64,000 nt of DNA from Sulfurovum sp. UBA12169 (GCA_002742845.1 DLUH01000005.1:445707-509706), one strand, 5' to 3'. Numbered from the stretch's first letter, positions 27,396-37,597 are shown. Program-made: numbers and translations. Notes: generated by a model from the sequence alone, not told the origin.

Positions 27396-28034
27396 ATGAA
27401 TCGTGAAAAGTTTATAAAACGCAGAGCAAAGAACTATGCATTTCTGACAATGTTGGCCGGAATGGCCCTCATGGTGATACTGGTTGTCTCTTTTAATGCA
27501 AAGGTTGAGAAAAAAGAGAAAAAAGTAAAAGAACCTATGCGTTACGTAAAGGTTGCCAAACAGCCTCAAAAAGTGGAGAAACCCAAACCCAAACCCAAGC
27601 CGCAGCCCAAAGCGCAGCCAAAAGCACCGCTTCCGGATATTGGCGCAATGCTGGGAGGCATCGAAATGAACATACCGGAATTTGCCTCATCAGACATCAT
27701 GGAAGATGGCAAGAATATATTGGGCGATGTGGCATCAGATGCGGCGATGAGCGAAGGAGCTGTCGATACAAAACCCAGGGTTGTTTCACGCGGACCGCTT
27801 GAATATCCCCAAGAAGCAGCAAAAAAGCGCATCAAGGGATTTGTGATGGTCAATTTGCTGATCGGGAAAGACGGAAGCGTAGAGATTGCCAAGGTGATTG
27901 CTTCCTCCCCTGCCGGTATATTTGATCAAGCGGCTTTAAGCGGTGTACGAAGTTGGCGTTTTGCTCCGGCCAAATATAAAGGCAATCCTGTCAAAGTATG
28001 GGCGAAACAGAAAGTTCGCTTCGATTTTAATTAA
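27396..28034 (+). CDS. tonB: TonB energy transducer
   Basis: 212 aa. N-terminal membrane anchor (FLTMLAGMALMVILVVSF), a short Pro/Lys spacer (KPKPKPKPQPKAQPKAP) and a C-terminal TonB domain with YPQEAAKKRIKGFVMV and SGVRSWRFAPAKYKG. The periplasmic spacer is short compared with E. coli TonB, as in TonB2-type proteins; the additional TtpC would be expected to help it reach the receptor. Followed by the TPR gene after 9 bp. Confidence 0.9.
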   Translation: MNREKFIKRRAKNYAFLTMLAGMALMVILVVSFNAKVEKKEKKVKEPMRYVKVAKQPQKVEKPKPKPKPQPKAQPKAPLPDIGAMLGGIEMNIPEFASSDIMEDGKNILGDVASDAAMSEGAVDTKPRVVSRGPLEYPQEAAKKRIKGFVMVNLLIGKDGSVEIAKVIASSPAGIFDQAALSGVRSWRFAPAKYKGNPVKVWAKQKVRFDFN

Positions 28035-28043
28035 GGTGAAAAG

Positions 28044-29327
28044 ATGTTAAAAACACTATTTATGTTATCGCTTGTTCCTTTTTTACTCTATTCACTTGAG
28101 GCAAAGGAACCTGCTGAACAAACGATCAACCATATGGAAATAGCAACCATTATGTATTATGACGGGAAATATGATAAAGCGCTTGAAGAACTCCAGGAAG
28201 CCAAGAACTCCCATATAGACATAGAGTGGGACAAATATTATTCAATGAGAGGTTTGATTTTTCTCAAAGAGGAGAAATACCAGGAATCCGTTCATGAATT
28301 TTTAGAGGCAATCAGGGCCCTTCAAAAGAAAGTCTATACTCCGCCGGCTGAAGAAAAACCTAAAAAAGAGGTTCTCTTTTCAGTCTTTTCAAAGGACAAA
28401 AAAGCAGATGAGGCAAGGGTTAAAAAGCCTATTTTTGACCCGGAAAAACTAAGAAAAGACCAAATTGAAGAAATTTATATTTATTTGTCTCAAGCCTATT
28501 ATAAATCCGGCCAATATCTCAACGCCGTCCAGGCATTAGATGCTGCAGGAGATAAGGGGAGCGAACATGCTTCGCTGTTTACACTTAGAGCAGAATGTTA
28601 CTGGAAAGCAGATCAAAAAGGGTCAGCGATAGAAGCTTTAAACCGTGGCACGCTGCTTTTCCCCGATGACGTCACTTTATTGAAACAAAAATTTTATTAT
28701 TTCGGAGAGTTAAAGCTGTACCAAGCAGCAATTAAGGCAGCAAAAGCCTATATGAAAAAAGTTCCCGCAAAAGCCGAGGAATATATTCTCCTGGCACAAA
28801 TGCTCGCCGGCGGCGGAGAATCCAATGAAGCGATTAAGATTTTGGAAGAGGCAAAGCTGAAATTCCCCTCATCGGCAAACATATATATCCTATTGGGACA
28901 CTATTACAATCAAAATAATATGCCCTATACGACTGCGGATTTGTTTGAAAAAGGATCGTATTATGATTCAAAATATACAAAAGAAGCTGCCGAAATGTAT
29001 AGAAGGAACGGTTTGCTTGCACATGCTCTTTATTTGAATTCAAAAATGACAGACAAGATCGAGAAAACGAAACAAAAAGTAGCCATCTATGTAAGCAGGG
29101 GCGAGTTTGAGATGATTATCGGACTTAGGGATGCATTGGATCGTTACGGATTGCTTAATGATGACAATATTCGTTATGCGTTGGCCTATTCTTATTATGT
29201 AGTTAAAGATTATGAGAGTGCAGAAACACATTTGAAGAAAATTCAAGATGATGAACTTTTCTCCAAAGCAACGGTGATACGTAAAAATATAGAGAAATGC
29301 AGAAGCAACAGCATGGAGTGTATCTAG
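28044..29327 (+). CDS. Periplasmic TPR protein of the TonB2-type operon
   Basis: 427 aa, signal peptide (LSLVPFLLYSLEAKE) followed by TPR hairpins through most of the length (MYYDGKYDKALEELQEA, YKSGQYLNAVQALDAAG, EYILLAQMLAGGGESNEAI). It holds the position of the TPR gene (VC1543) of the Vibrio TonB2 locus as I recall it. Its stop abuts the TonB-dependent receptor start, so the proteins are made together. Likely scaffold between TonB and the receptor; not proven. Confidence 0.8.
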   Translation: MLKTLFMLSLVPFLLYSLEAKEPAEQTINHMEIATIMYYDGKYDKALEELQEAKNSHIDIEWDKYYSMRGLIFLKEEKYQESVHEFLEAIRALQKKVYTPPAEEKPKKEVLFSVFSKDKKADEARVKKPIFDPEKLRKDQIEEIYIYLSQAYYKSGQYLNAVQALDAAGDKGSEHASLFTLRAECYWKADQKGSAIEALNRGTLLFPDDVTLLKQKFYYFGELKLYQAAIKAAKAYMKKVPAKAEEYILLAQMLAGGGESNEAIKILEEAKLKFPSSANIYILLGHYYNQNNMPYTTADLFEKGSYYDSKYTKEAAEMYRRNGLLAHALYLNSKMTDKIEKTKQKVAIYVSRGEFEMIIGLRDALDRYGLLNDDNIRYALAYSYYVVKDYESAETHLKKIQDDELFSKATVIRKNIEKCRSNSMECI

Positions 29328-32300
29328 ATGAAAAAAGCAGTACGTTTTTTGCTTGTAATGATCTTGCCGGTCATTATTTTTGCCAGTGAATCAAAAGAGG
29401 GTACGCTTTCTGTATTGCTCTTTAGTGATGGAAAACCGCTTGTCTCCAATGAAGTGAAGATAGATGGCAGCAGTATATATAAAACAGATGCAGACGGAGC
29501 AGTGAAAGTAACGCTGTCAGCCGGGAAGCATCAGGTGGAAATTTTTGGCAAAACCCCCTCACGTGAAAATCTTGGGTATTTTAAAAAACCGGTTTTGGTC
29601 AAAGAAAATAGAAATACCGAAGTGATCGCGACGTTATCCAAAAGAGACGGCAACAGTATTGATATCGATACGCCTGTAGCTGTTTCCGTCATAAAGGACA
29701 AAGAGGAAGAAAAAGCGACAGGAACCGGAATTTTAAGCGGCAGGGTAATGTCTTCAGAAGGCAATATACCAATAGGCGGTGCAAGAGTATTTGTAAGAGG
29801 TACCGATGTCGATATGCGAACCGATGAGAGCGGATATTTTACCGCAACCGTACCATCCGGAAAAGCATTAAGCATTTCAGTCGTACACTCGGCATACAGT
29901 GCAGCTACGATAGGGGGAATAGTAGTCAAAAAAGACGGGAAAACATCCAAAACGGTCAAGTTGACTCCGGCCAGTATGGAATTGGAGGAGTTTGTCGTGC
30001 TTGCCCCAAAAGTAGAAGGGAGTATCGCCGATATCATGCAAGAAGAGAAAAAGAGCAGTGCCGTAACCAATATACTCGGCTCCGAAGAGATGTCGAAAAA
30101 AGGTGACAGTGATGCGGCAAGTGCGCTAAAAAGAGTGACGGGTGTAACGCTGATCGGCGGAAAGAGTATTTATGTGCGGGGGTTAGGCGATAGATACAGC
30201 AATATAGAAATGAACTCTATGCCCCTGCCTTCTCCGGATCCGACCAAAAGAGTGGTACCTTTGGATATTTTCCCTTCCGGTGTTATCGGTTCTATGAAAG
30301 TTCAAAAAAGCGCAACGGCAGATATCCCGGCAAGTTTTGGAGGGGGATATGTGGATATCAGGACAAAAGACAATGCAAACGATGATTATGTCAAAGTCAC
30401 CTTGGGTTTAAAGGGCAACAGCAATACGGGAAAAAATGTAGTAGACTATCAAGGAAGCAGTACCGATTGGACCGGTTTTGATGACGGGTATAGGGACATT
30501 GACCAGAGCATACTGGATGAAACACGCATTGTTATCGGAGAGAGCCCCACTTCATTTACGACTCGGTACTATCTCAAGGAAGAGCTTTCTGAGTTTATAC
30601 AGAACTATGTAGGCGACAGAAAATACAACATTGAATACAATCCGCTTCCTCTTGGCGGCAGTGCGGGGATCGAATTTTCTAAGCATTATGATATAGACGA
30701 CGAGAACAAGATTACTGTTTTTGGAAACTATGAATATTCACAGGAGCATGAGTATCGTGAAGAAACAATCGCAAAATATGAATATGACCAAGAAAATGGC
30801 ACCATGTATGACAACCCGAGCAGCACCGGATTTGCACTAAGATCCTTCTCGGACTATTCTCAGGCGGGAATATTTAATATCGGGTATAGTTTTGCAGATG
30901 TTTTTAATGTCAAATATACCAAGCTTTATACCCATAACGGACTGAAGGGAACTAAATTGTCCGTAGGAGAATTCGGTTCAAACCCCAATGAGATCTTTAA
31001 TTATTACGATTTGGAATGGGAAGAGAGAACCTTGCTCGCAGACCAGATAAACGGAGACCTTAAATATGAAATTTTTGATACAAAAAGCGAGTTTGGCTTT
31101 GGATATGAAAAAGCATCCGCGCAATTGAACCAACCAAATAATTTTAGGTATATCTATGTAGATGACGACGGTTTGGACAGCGGGGAGCCTGCATATCTAC
31201 AGAAGACATCAAACCAGTTTGCCAAAAGACTCGCTTCAAATGACGATGTAGATGCATTCTACCTTAAAAATAAACTTTTTATAGACATTTTTAGCGAAGA
31301 GGATTATCTTGATATCGGTTATGCCGGAAGTATCAAAAAAAGAAAATCACAACTTGACTCATATGGTATCAAAATCAATGGGGATGAAACAGAGTTCACT
31401 GATCCTATTGATACGATCTATGATGAGTATGTCCGTCCGGATATCTGGTTTGATGATCGACGCTTTACCTTGGAAAATAATACGCAGGCCAAGAACTATT
31501 TTGATGCGAATGTCGATGAGTCAGACTGGTATCAAAGTATTTTTTTAAAACCGGTTGAGTCTTTGGAGGTATTATTAGGATTAAGAGAAGTCAATGTTGA
31601 GCAGAAAACCACTTCTTATTATTTATATTCGCGCAGGGAACATCCTGGGGAAGAGTATGACCCAAGCAAAAATAATACCTATCAGAAATATGACCGTATT
31701 CTTGAGCTGGAAAACGAACTGTTCCCGAGCGCATCTTTTAAATACATAGTTGATGAAAATAATACGATAGATGTGGCATATGCAAAAACCTATATTCTTC
31801 CGGATTTGCGCGAAGCATCAAGCGGTATATATTCGCATCCTTACGAAATTGCCGACGTAAAAGGAAACCCGGATTTAAACTATACGATGATAGAGAGCTA
31901 TGATATCAAGTACAGTCATTATTTCTCGTCAACAGAAAATATCAAAGTCGGTTTATTTTACAAAAAACTTGATCAGCCGATTGAGGATACCATGGTGCCT
32001 TCTTCGTCATTGCCAATATATTCATTTATGAACTCCCAAAACGCTACAATGTATGGAATTGAGTTTGACGGGAGAAAAAAACTCGATTTCATCAGTGAAC
32101 GGATGAATGATTTTTACGTGTCAGGAAACTTTACCTATACAGATTCTGATGTGACCATAGGCCAGGCGCAAGAAGAGCTCCTGACATCAAATCATAGACA
32201 GCTGCAAGGCCTCTCCCAGATGGTAATCAATCTTGGACTGTCCTACGAAATAAGCGAAAGAAGTATAACGCTGGCATACAATAAAATGGGTGAAAGAATT

Positions 32301-32540
32301 CGGAAATTGGGAATGAAGGAAGATGGAGGAGAAGTAGTATACCCTGACTATATGGAGAATCCTGCTGCCATTTTTGATGTGGTATGGATTGAAAATTTTG
32401 ATAACGGGTTTAATCTCAAGATGAAGTTTGGCAATTTGCTTGACGGCGAAACCGTTTGGTATCAGCAGGATGAAGATCATGCAACAAATAGATATAAGAC
32501 AGGCAGAACATTCAGCTTCAGCGCCTCGTATAAATTTTGA
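29328..32540 (+). CDS. TonB-dependent receptor with carboxypeptidase-regulatory-like domain
   Basis: 1070 aa. Signal peptide (to about residue 20), a PEGA-like beta domain (residues 25-100), a second CarboxypepD_reg-like domain (about 135-215, [18 protein letters not shown]), a possible TonB box (LEEFVVLAP, about 222-230), a plug ([32 protein letters not shown]) and a 22-strand-type barrel ending in Phe (FSFSASYKF). Imports a large or scarce ligand across the outer membrane. Because the operon carries a Pho box the ligand may contain phosphorus (nucleic acid, phytate, polyphosphate or phosphoester); this is inference. No iron-siderophore cues are adjacent. Confidence 0.88.
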   Translation: MKKAVRFLLVMILPVIIFASESKEGTLSVLLFSDGKPLVSNEVKIDGSSIYKTDADGAVKVTLSAGKHQVEIFGKTPSRENLGYFKKPVLVKENRNTEVIATLSKRDGNSIDIDTPVAVSVIKDKEEEKATGTGILSGRVMSSEGNIPIGGARVFVRGTDVDMRTDESGYFTATVPSGKALSISVVHSAYSAATIGGIVVKKDGKTSKTVKLTPASMELEEFVVLAPKVEGSIADIMQEEKKSSAVTNILGSEEMSKKGDSDAASALKRVTGVTLIGGKSIYVRGLGDRYSNIEMNSMPLPSPDPTKRVVPLDIFPSGVIGSMKVQKSATADIPASFGGGYVDIRTKDNANDDYVKVTLGLKGNSNTGKNVVDYQGSSTDWTGFDDGYRDIDQSILDETRIVIGESPTSFTTRYYLKEELSEFIQNYVGDRKYNIEYNPLPLGGSAGIEFSKHYDIDDENKITVFGNYEYSQEHEYREETIAKYEYDQENGTMYDNPSSTGFALRSFSDYSQAGIFNIGYSFADVFNVKYTKLYTHNGLKGTKLSVGEFGSNPNEIFNYYDLEWEERTLLADQINGDLKYEIFDTKSEFGFGYEKASAQLNQPNNFRYIYVDDDGLDSGEPAYLQKTSNQFAKRLASNDDVDAFYLKNKLFIDIFSEEDYLDIGYAGSIKKRKSQLDSYGIKINGDETEFTDPIDTIYDEYVRPDIWFDDRRFTLENNTQAKNYFDANVDESDWYQSIFLKPVESLEVLLGLREVNVEQKTTSYYLYSRREHPGEEYDPSKNNTYQKYDRILELENELFPSASFKYIVDENNTIDVAYAKTYILPDLREASSGIYSHPYEIADVKGNPDLNYTMIESYDIKYSHYFSSTENIKVGLFYKKLDQPIEDTMVPSSSLPIYSFMNSQNATMYGIEFDGRKKLDFISERMNDFYVSGNFTYTDSDVTIGQAQEELLTSNHRQLQGLSQMVINLGLSYEISERSITLAYNKMGERIRKLGMKEDGGEVVYPDYMENPAAIFDVVWIENFDNGFNLKMKFGNLLDGETVWYQQDEDHATNRYKTGRTFSFSASYKF

Positions 32541-32638
32541 TATACGTTTTCAATCAAATTTGAATACAATAGGCTAAGCGATATAAATAAGAGGATATAT
32601 TGATTGAAATAAGAAAAATTTTAAATTTTTGAATGGAT

Positions 32639-32671
32639 TGTTACCGTTTTGTAACTTTTTTATTTTAAACT
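32639..32671 (+). promoter_or_regulatory. Pho box and -10 of the porin gene
   Basis: TGTTACC-GTTT-TGTAACT (32639-32656), 9 bp, TAAACT (32666-32671), with the porin ATG 31 bp further on. Confidence 0.75.
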
Positions 32672-32701
32672 TTCAGCCAAACAAAACAAGGAAAAGAGAT
32701 A

Positions 32702-33871
32702 ATGAAAAAAATCGTACTTTCTGCGGTCGCTATTGCAATGATGGCAACCGCAGCAACTGCAAGCACAAGTTCTGAACTCAAAGAACTGAAAGCGCAAATG
32801 GCAGCCATGGCCGAAAAAATAGCCCAGCTGGAAGCAAAACAGGTCAAAGCAACCGAGGCTATTGAAGTGCAAAAGGTTGAAAATGCATCGCAGCTTACTT
32901 CCAAATCGCCGGTCATTGAACTCAGCGGCAAGCACTATCTTGGGTTTGTCAGCGATAATGCAGACGATACAAATGAGTTTGAAACTAGAAGAAACTACCT
33001 TCAGGTGAAAGGTTTCTTTGAGGACAATCCGAAGAATTACTTCAGGATCACACTTGATACGTTCCAAAATACAGGCGAAACAGACGCAGAAGATGGAGAT
33101 AGCTGGGAAGTCAGGCTGAAGTATGCCTATCTCTATCTTGACAACGTGCTGCCTTATACGGGCGTAGAGATCGGCCAGTCGCACAGGCCGTGGATCGACT
33201 ATGAGGAGCATGGCGGATGGAACTACCGTTCGATCTCCAAAGTTTTTGTTGAGGCAGATGAGGGAGCACACTTGACAAACTCGGCAGACCTCGGTGTAAA
33301 CTTCAAGACAAAAATGCCTCATTTCTCATCTGAGCTTGGACTCTTTAACGGCGAAGGGTATCACGACTTGGAAAACGGAGACGGGCTCAGTGCCGAGTGG
33401 AGACTGACAGGCCACCTCCTCGGTACAGGCAAAGAGAAGAGAAAAGATGATATGACTTACGCGGACATATCGTTCTTTGGGCAGTGGAATGATGAGAGCA
33501 ACAAACACAAAAACGAAGATCTAAACTGGTACGGGATGCATGCAGTGTACAACCAGCCGGAGTTTTTGGTGGCGGCTCAGTATGTCAGTACCGAAGATGC
33601 GAATGCAAAATATGCCGGTGACGGATGGTCTGTCAACGGCGAGTTCAGGCTGGCAACGCTTTCTAAAAGCATGAAAGACTACGGCATCATCGGCAGATAC
33701 GACAGCTGGGACCTTGACAACTACACAGAAAAAGAAAGAAGAAGAACCATCGCCGGCCTTACCTACCAGTACAACAAATATGTAGAGTTTATTGCCAACT
33801 ATATGAATGAAGAGATAGACGGCACTGATGAAACTGATGCCTTCATGCTTACGACAGAGGTAAACTGGTAA
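32702..33871 (+). CDS. Pho-regulated outer-membrane porin (OprO/P-like role)
   Basis: 389 aa, signal peptide (MKKIVLSAVAIAMMATAATA), a short N-terminal coiled coil (ELKELKAQMAAMAEKIAQLEAK, in parts) typical of trimeric porins of Campylobacterota, then amphipathic strands rich in Tyr/Asn/Asp ending in W (TTEVNW). The barrel is of the phosphate-selective porin O/P class by general look (WEVRLKYAYLYLDN, GQSHRPWIDYEE), not verified. It would admit phosphate or phosphoesters. Single gene between a Pho promoter and a terminator. Confidence 0.7.
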   Translation: MKKIVLSAVAIAMMATAATASTSSELKELKAQMAAMAEKIAQLEAKQVKATEAIEVQKVENASQLTSKSPVIELSGKHYLGFVSDNADDTNEFETRRNYLQVKGFFEDNPKNYFRITLDTFQNTGETDAEDGDSWEVRLKYAYLYLDNVLPYTGVEIGQSHRPWIDYEEHGGWNYRSISKVFVEADEGAHLTNSADLGVNFKTKMPHFSSELGLFNGEGYHDLENGDGLSAEWRLTGHLLGTGKEKRKDDMTYADISFFGQWNDESNKHKNEDLNWYGMHAVYNQPEFLVAAQYVSTEDANAKYAGDGWSVNGEFRLATLSKSMKDYGIIGRYDSWDLDNYTEKERRRTIAGLTYQYNKYVEFIANYMNEEIDGTDETDAFMLTTEVNW

Positions 33872-33903
33872 CGTTTGTTTTTAGGGCGTAACTCTCATTT
33901 GAG

Positions 33904-33928
33904 AAGGCATCATTTTTGGTGCCTTTTT
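33904..33928 (+). terminator. Terminator after the porin gene
   Basis: AAGGCATCA (33904-33912) pairs with TGGTGCCTT (33917-33925) with one G-U pair, loop TTTT, followed by more T. Classic intrinsic terminator. Confidence 0.85.
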
Positions 33929-34042
33929 CTGCTTTTTACTTATAATTGTTTAATATTCTCTTCTTTTTCTTTTTTTGTTCATCACTTTATGCGCCAAGAG
34001 ATGCTATACTTTACTCTATAGATTTGAAACAGGGGTAAATGC

Positions 34043-35581
34043 ATGAATCACATGCTGAAGATAGGTTTGGGTGCGGGGTTTGCTATGGTTGTGGCATTTT
34101 ATGTTCACAAAACAATGGGTAGTATGCCTCATGGCGGATTTTTGGTTCTGGCAGCGGTATTTGGCGCTTACATGGCGATGAATATCGGAGCCAATGATGT
34201 AGCAAATAATGTAGGACCCGCGGTGGGTGCGGGAGCACTTAGTATCGGCGGTGCCATTTTGGTTGCTTCTGTTTTTGAGGCGGCCGGCGCACTGATAGCC
34301 GGCGGCGATGTGGTGGGAACTATTAAAGAGGACATTATAGATCCTGCTGTTTTTGGCGATAATTCAAGCATGTTTGTCTATGCAATGAGCGCCGCACTTT
34401 TGGCTGCCGCACTTTGGCTTAATCTTGCAACATGGATGAAGGCGCCTGTTTCAACAACACACTCGATTGTCGGAGGTGTTGTGGGGGCAGGGATTGCCGC
34501 AGGAGGTTTGTCTGTTGTTTCATGGGGAACCATGGGAGGTATAGTGGCTTCATGGGTTATTTCTCCTGTTTTAGGAGGAGTGATTGCCGCAGGTTTTCTT
34601 TATATCATCAAATCAAAAATTTTATATAAAGAGGATAAGCTTGCAGCCGCCAAAAAAGTGATTCCTCTGCTTGTTGCTATTATGGTGGCTGCATTTGTCA
34701 CCTATTTGACACTCAAGGGACTGAAGCACGTCTGGAAAGACTTGGTGGGGGCAGTGAGTTTTTTGCCGCAAAGTGATAAGCCCAGCTTTTCTCTTGCGCT
34801 CATTTTCGGCTTTATAGGAGGGGTGATAACCTATATTGCAGTTAAACCTCGGGTTGCAATGAAAATTGCAGGCATGAATGATGACAGAAGCGATTTGAAT
34901 CTTCTTTTCACGCTCCCGCTTGTGTTCGCAGCCGCGCTGCTTAGTTTTGCTCACGGGGCAAACGATGTTGCCAACGCGGTAGGGCCTCTTGCTGCGATTT
35001 ATGATGCGATGGCCAACATGGCGGTTTCCCAAAAAGCAGCCATACCTCCGTGGATCATGGTAGTAGGAGGCTTGGGCATCTCCATAGGGTTGGCATTGTT
35101 TGGTCCCAGGCTTATCAGAACGGTAGGAACCGAAATCACCGAACTTGATCAGATGAGAGCCTTTTCCATCATGATGGCAGCAGCAATAACCGTTGTGGTT
35201 GCTTCACAGCTTGGGCTGCCGGTTTCTTCTACGCACATTGCTGTAGGTGCAGTATTTGGCGTAGGTTTTTTAAGAGAATGGCTTGACAGTCAAAACATGA
35301 AAGAAAAACAAAAAGTATTGTTTGTTGAAGTAGAAAAACATCGCATGCTAAAAGAAAGACTAGAAGTGTTGACCCACGAGGAGTACAAAGACCGCATTGA
35401 GCTTCTAGAGGAGATTAAGGCGCAAAAGAAAAAGGTTAAAAAGATCAAAAATATTTTGAGAGAAAACTATGTAAAGAGGGACATGATAAAAAAAATCATA
35501 GCAGCATGGGTGATCACAGTTCCTGCCGCAGCAATGCTCTCCGCAATCATTTTTTATGTGCTTAAGGGAATGGGCGCATAA
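34043..35581 (+). CDS. PiT family inorganic phosphate transporter
   Basis: 512 aa. Two copies of the PiT signature, GANDVANNVGPAVG near residue 54 and HGANDVANAVGPLA near residue 312, around some ten membrane helices; a charged cytosolic stretch sits near residues 415-475. Low-affinity symport of (metal-)phosphate. The promoter has TATACT (about 34010) but no Pho box, so it seems constitutive, and no terminator separates it from phoB 51 bp downstream, giving a basal supply of PhoB by read-through. Confidence 0.92.
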   Translation: MNHMLKIGLGAGFAMVVAFYVHKTMGSMPHGGFLVLAAVFGAYMAMNIGANDVANNVGPAVGAGALSIGGAILVASVFEAAGALIAGGDVVGTIKEDIIDPAVFGDNSSMFVYAMSAALLAAALWLNLATWMKAPVSTTHSIVGGVVGAGIAAGGLSVVSWGTMGGIVASWVISPVLGGVIAAGFLYIIKSKILYKEDKLAAAKKVIPLLVAIMVAAFVTYLTLKGLKHVWKDLVGAVSFLPQSDKPSFSLALIFGFIGGVITYIAVKPRVAMKIAGMNDDRSDLNLLFTLPLVFAAALLSFAHGANDVANAVGPLAAIYDAMANMAVSQKAAIPPWIMVVGGLGISIGLALFGPRLIRTVGTEITELDQMRAFSIMMAAAITVVVASQLGLPVSSTHIAVGAVFGVGFLREWLDSQNMKEKQKVLFVEVEKHRMLKERLEVLTHEEYKDRIELLEEIKAQKKKVKKIKNILRENYVKRDMIKKIIAAWVITVPAAAMLSAIIFYVLKGMGA

Positions 35582-35592
35582 GGACAAGCACA

Positions 35593-35625
35593 TGTTATCA
35601 AAATGTAATCATAAAACAGTAGTAT
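35593..35625 (+). promoter_or_regulatory. Pho box and -10 of phoB
   Basis: TGTTATC-AAAA-TGTAATC (35593-35610), 9 bp, TAGTAT (35620-35625). The start codon of phoB is only 8 bp after the -10, so this transcript should be leaderless. Autoregulation of phoB is implied. Confidence 0.8.
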
Positions 35626-35632
35626 CGGGCGA

Positions 35633-36313
35633 ATGAAAAAAAATATAGAAATCATTTTGATAGAAGACGAAGAGGATATTTTAGAATTGCTTGAGTATCA
35701 TCTTGCCAAAGAGGGATACGAGGTAACCGGTTTTCTCTCTACGGAAAATGTAGAACAGTTTTTAGAAGAAGAGAGTCCTTCGCTTATGATTGTAGACCGT
35801 AATCTTCCCGGGATGGAAGGGAGCGAATTTGTTTGCAAGTTGCGACAATTGGGCTATGAGATCCCTATTATTTTTTTAACCGCAAGGGATCAGGAAGGTG
35901 ATCTTGAGGAGGGATTTAGAAGCGGGGGCGATGACTATATAACAAAACCGTTTAGCATTAAAGAACTTTTGCTGCGAATAGAAGCATTACTCAGAAGAAG
36001 CGGTGCCACAACAAATAATACAGTCCGATACAAAGATATGATGCTCGATCTTCAAAAACATCAGCTTTTCATCAATGAAGAGCCTGTTGATCTAACCAAC
36101 TTGGAGTTTAGACTGCTTCATGCATTCATAAAAAATCCAAAACGGCCGCTAGACAGAGATTTTTTGCGAGACAAGGTGTGGGGGAACGACAGTGCAACCT
36201 TTCATGATAAAACGATCAATGTGGCACTCAATAGACTGAAGAAAAAAATAGATCCTATGAATAAAAAGAACTATTTTGCTCCTGTGTGGGGCATAGGATA
36301 TAAATTGCTTTAA
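35633..36313 (+). CDS. phoB: PhoB-type response regulator (OmpR family)
   Basis: 226 aa. Receiver domain with acidic pocket (LIEDEED), phosphoacceptor Asp55 (IVDRNLPG), Thr (FLTARD) and Lys (ITKPFS), then an OmpR/PhoB winged-helix domain (LTNLEFRLLHAFI, HDKTINVALNRLKKKI, GIGYKLL). The context, upstream of pstS with a Pho box in front, makes it the Pho regulator. No histidine kinase gene (phoR or phosS) is adjacent or anywhere in the window. ATG 35633 lacks an SD; the conserved N-terminus leaves no later start. Confidence 0.88.
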   Translation: MKKNIEIILIEDEEDILELLEYHLAKEGYEVTGFLSTENVEQFLEEESPSLMIVDRNLPGMEGSEFVCKLRQLGYEIPIIFLTARDQEGDLEEGFRSGGDDYITKPFSIKELLLRIEALLRRSGATTNNTVRYKDMMLDLQKHQLFINEEPVDLTNLEFRLLHAFIKNPKRPLDRDFLRDKVWGNDSATFHDKTINVALNRLKKKIDPMNKKNYFAPVWGIGYKLL

Positions 36314-36384
36314 TTGTTTCTAAAATTTTTAGTTGCCTTGCAAATCTCATGCCCCATTTTTTTATCAAAACCTCTCATTAAATC

Positions 36385-36450
36385 ATAAACCAGAGTGCGG
36401 ATCACGTCTGCAATGACAGAATTTCCGTCATCCAAAATTTGATTCCGTTA
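36385..36450. repeat. Possible degenerate palindromic repeat between phoB and pstS
   Basis: The 267-bp gap holds a hairpin ATGACAGAA/TTCCGTCAT (one mismatch) next to GTGCGGATCACGTCTGC. It resembles the scattered dispersed palindromes of many genomes. No gene is supported: a reverse-strand frame of about 40 codons exists here but lacks a good start. Confidence 0.35.
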
Positions 36451-36504
36451 TTCTAAACTATATTTTGGATTCAATAAATGAATTATTAAGAGGGCTCAAT
36501 TTTT

Positions 36505-36537
36505 TGTAATCAAAATGTTATCGACTTATTTTATACT
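36505..36537 (+). promoter_or_regulatory. Pho box and -10 of pstS
   Basis: TGTAATC-AAAA-TGTTATC (36505-36522), 9 bp, TATACT (36532-36537). One of the two best matches to the shared pattern. Confidence 0.85.
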
Positions 36538-36580
36538 TTACACAATCCAAACGGATAACCTATTTTCTCAAGGAAAACAC

Positions 36581-37582
36581 ATGACATTTAAAAAAGTAAT
36601 GACGACACTGGCGGCAGCGTCGTTTGTGCTTAGTGCCGCAAATGCCGACGAAATCAAAGGAAGAGGCGCATCGTTTCCCGGACCTGTGTATCAGGCATGG
36701 ACATCAGAATATTACAATGCAACCCAAAACCAAGTAAACTATACACCTACAGGATCCGGAGACGGGATCTCTTCAGCTTCAAAAAGAATGGTAGACTTTG
36801 GCGGATCAGACAGCCCTTTAAAATCAGAAATTCTTAAAAAAGCTAAACTATTTATGTTTCCTACAGTAATAGGCTCCATTACACTATCATACAATATTGA
36901 GGGAGTGAAAGACGGCGAACTAAAACTGAGCCGTGCGGCAATTTCTGCGATTTTTTCAGGGAAAGCATCTTTCTGGGATGATGAAATCATTGCAAAAGAC
37001 AATAAAGATCTTAAGCTTCCTCATGAGCCTATTACGGTAGCGGTTAGAGCAGATGAGTCAGGAACCACTTACAATTTTACCTATTTTTTAAATCAGATCG
37101 ATCCTTCATTCAAGGTAAGCAAACAGCCTACCTGGAAAGCTGCAAAATTGGTAGCAGGTAAATCAAATTCAGGCGTATCTGCAAATATCCAGCAGATTAA
37201 AAATTCTATCGGCTATATTGAATATTCTTATAAAATTAAGCTCGGATTGCCTGCGGCGCAGATAGAGAACAAAGAAGGCAAATTTATCGTTCCGACTTTA
37301 GAGTCTTTCCAGGATGCGGCAAAATATGCTACATGGTCACCTGAAAATGACTTTTATGCGGTTATCGGGGATCCTGCAGGTGCAACTTCCTATCCTATCG
37401 TAGCGGCAACATTCATTTTGCTTCCTTCGGAAAAAGCAGATACCAACAAAAAAGTCACAGCGTTTTTTGATTGGGTGTTTGCAAACGGAGACAAGGCGGC
37501 GGAAGAACTTGGATATGTACCGCTTCCCGCATCGACAAAAGATCAGATAAGAGCATATTGGGAAAACAAAAAGATCAAATAA
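36581..37582 (+). CDS. pstS: Phosphate-binding protein PstS
   Basis: 333 aa from ATG 36581 (AAGGAAAACAC upstream). Signal peptide cleaved near SAANADE. Ligand-site motifs of PstS: GRGASFPGPVYQAW, YTPTGSGDGISS (phosphate loop), FGGSDSPL, RADESGTTYNFTYFL and KSNSGVSANIQ. Periplasmic receptor for the Pst ABC importer. It has its own promoter and its own terminator, separated from pstC. Confidence 0.96.
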   Translation: MTFKKVMTTLAAASFVLSAANADEIKGRGASFPGPVYQAWTSEYYNATQNQVNYTPTGSGDGISSASKRMVDFGGSDSPLKSEILKKAKLFMFPTVIGSITLSYNIEGVKDGELKLSRAAISAIFSGKASFWDDEIIAKDNKDLKLPHEPITVAVRADESGTTYNFTYFLNQIDPSFKVSKQPTWKAAKLVAGKSNSGVSANIQQIKNSIGYIEYSYKIKLGLPAAQIENKEGKFIVPTLESFQDAAKYATWSPENDFYAVIGDPAGATSYPIVAATFILLPSEKADTNKKVTAFFDWVFANGDKAAEELGYVPLPASTKDQIRAYWENKKIK

Positions 37583-37597
37583 TTTTTCTCCTTCGAT

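Noticed and set aside
33995-34042. Pho box for the PiT gene
   Set aside because: TATACT is present near 34010 but the 9-bp-upstream half-sites do not match TGTNAYC, so PiT looks constitutive.
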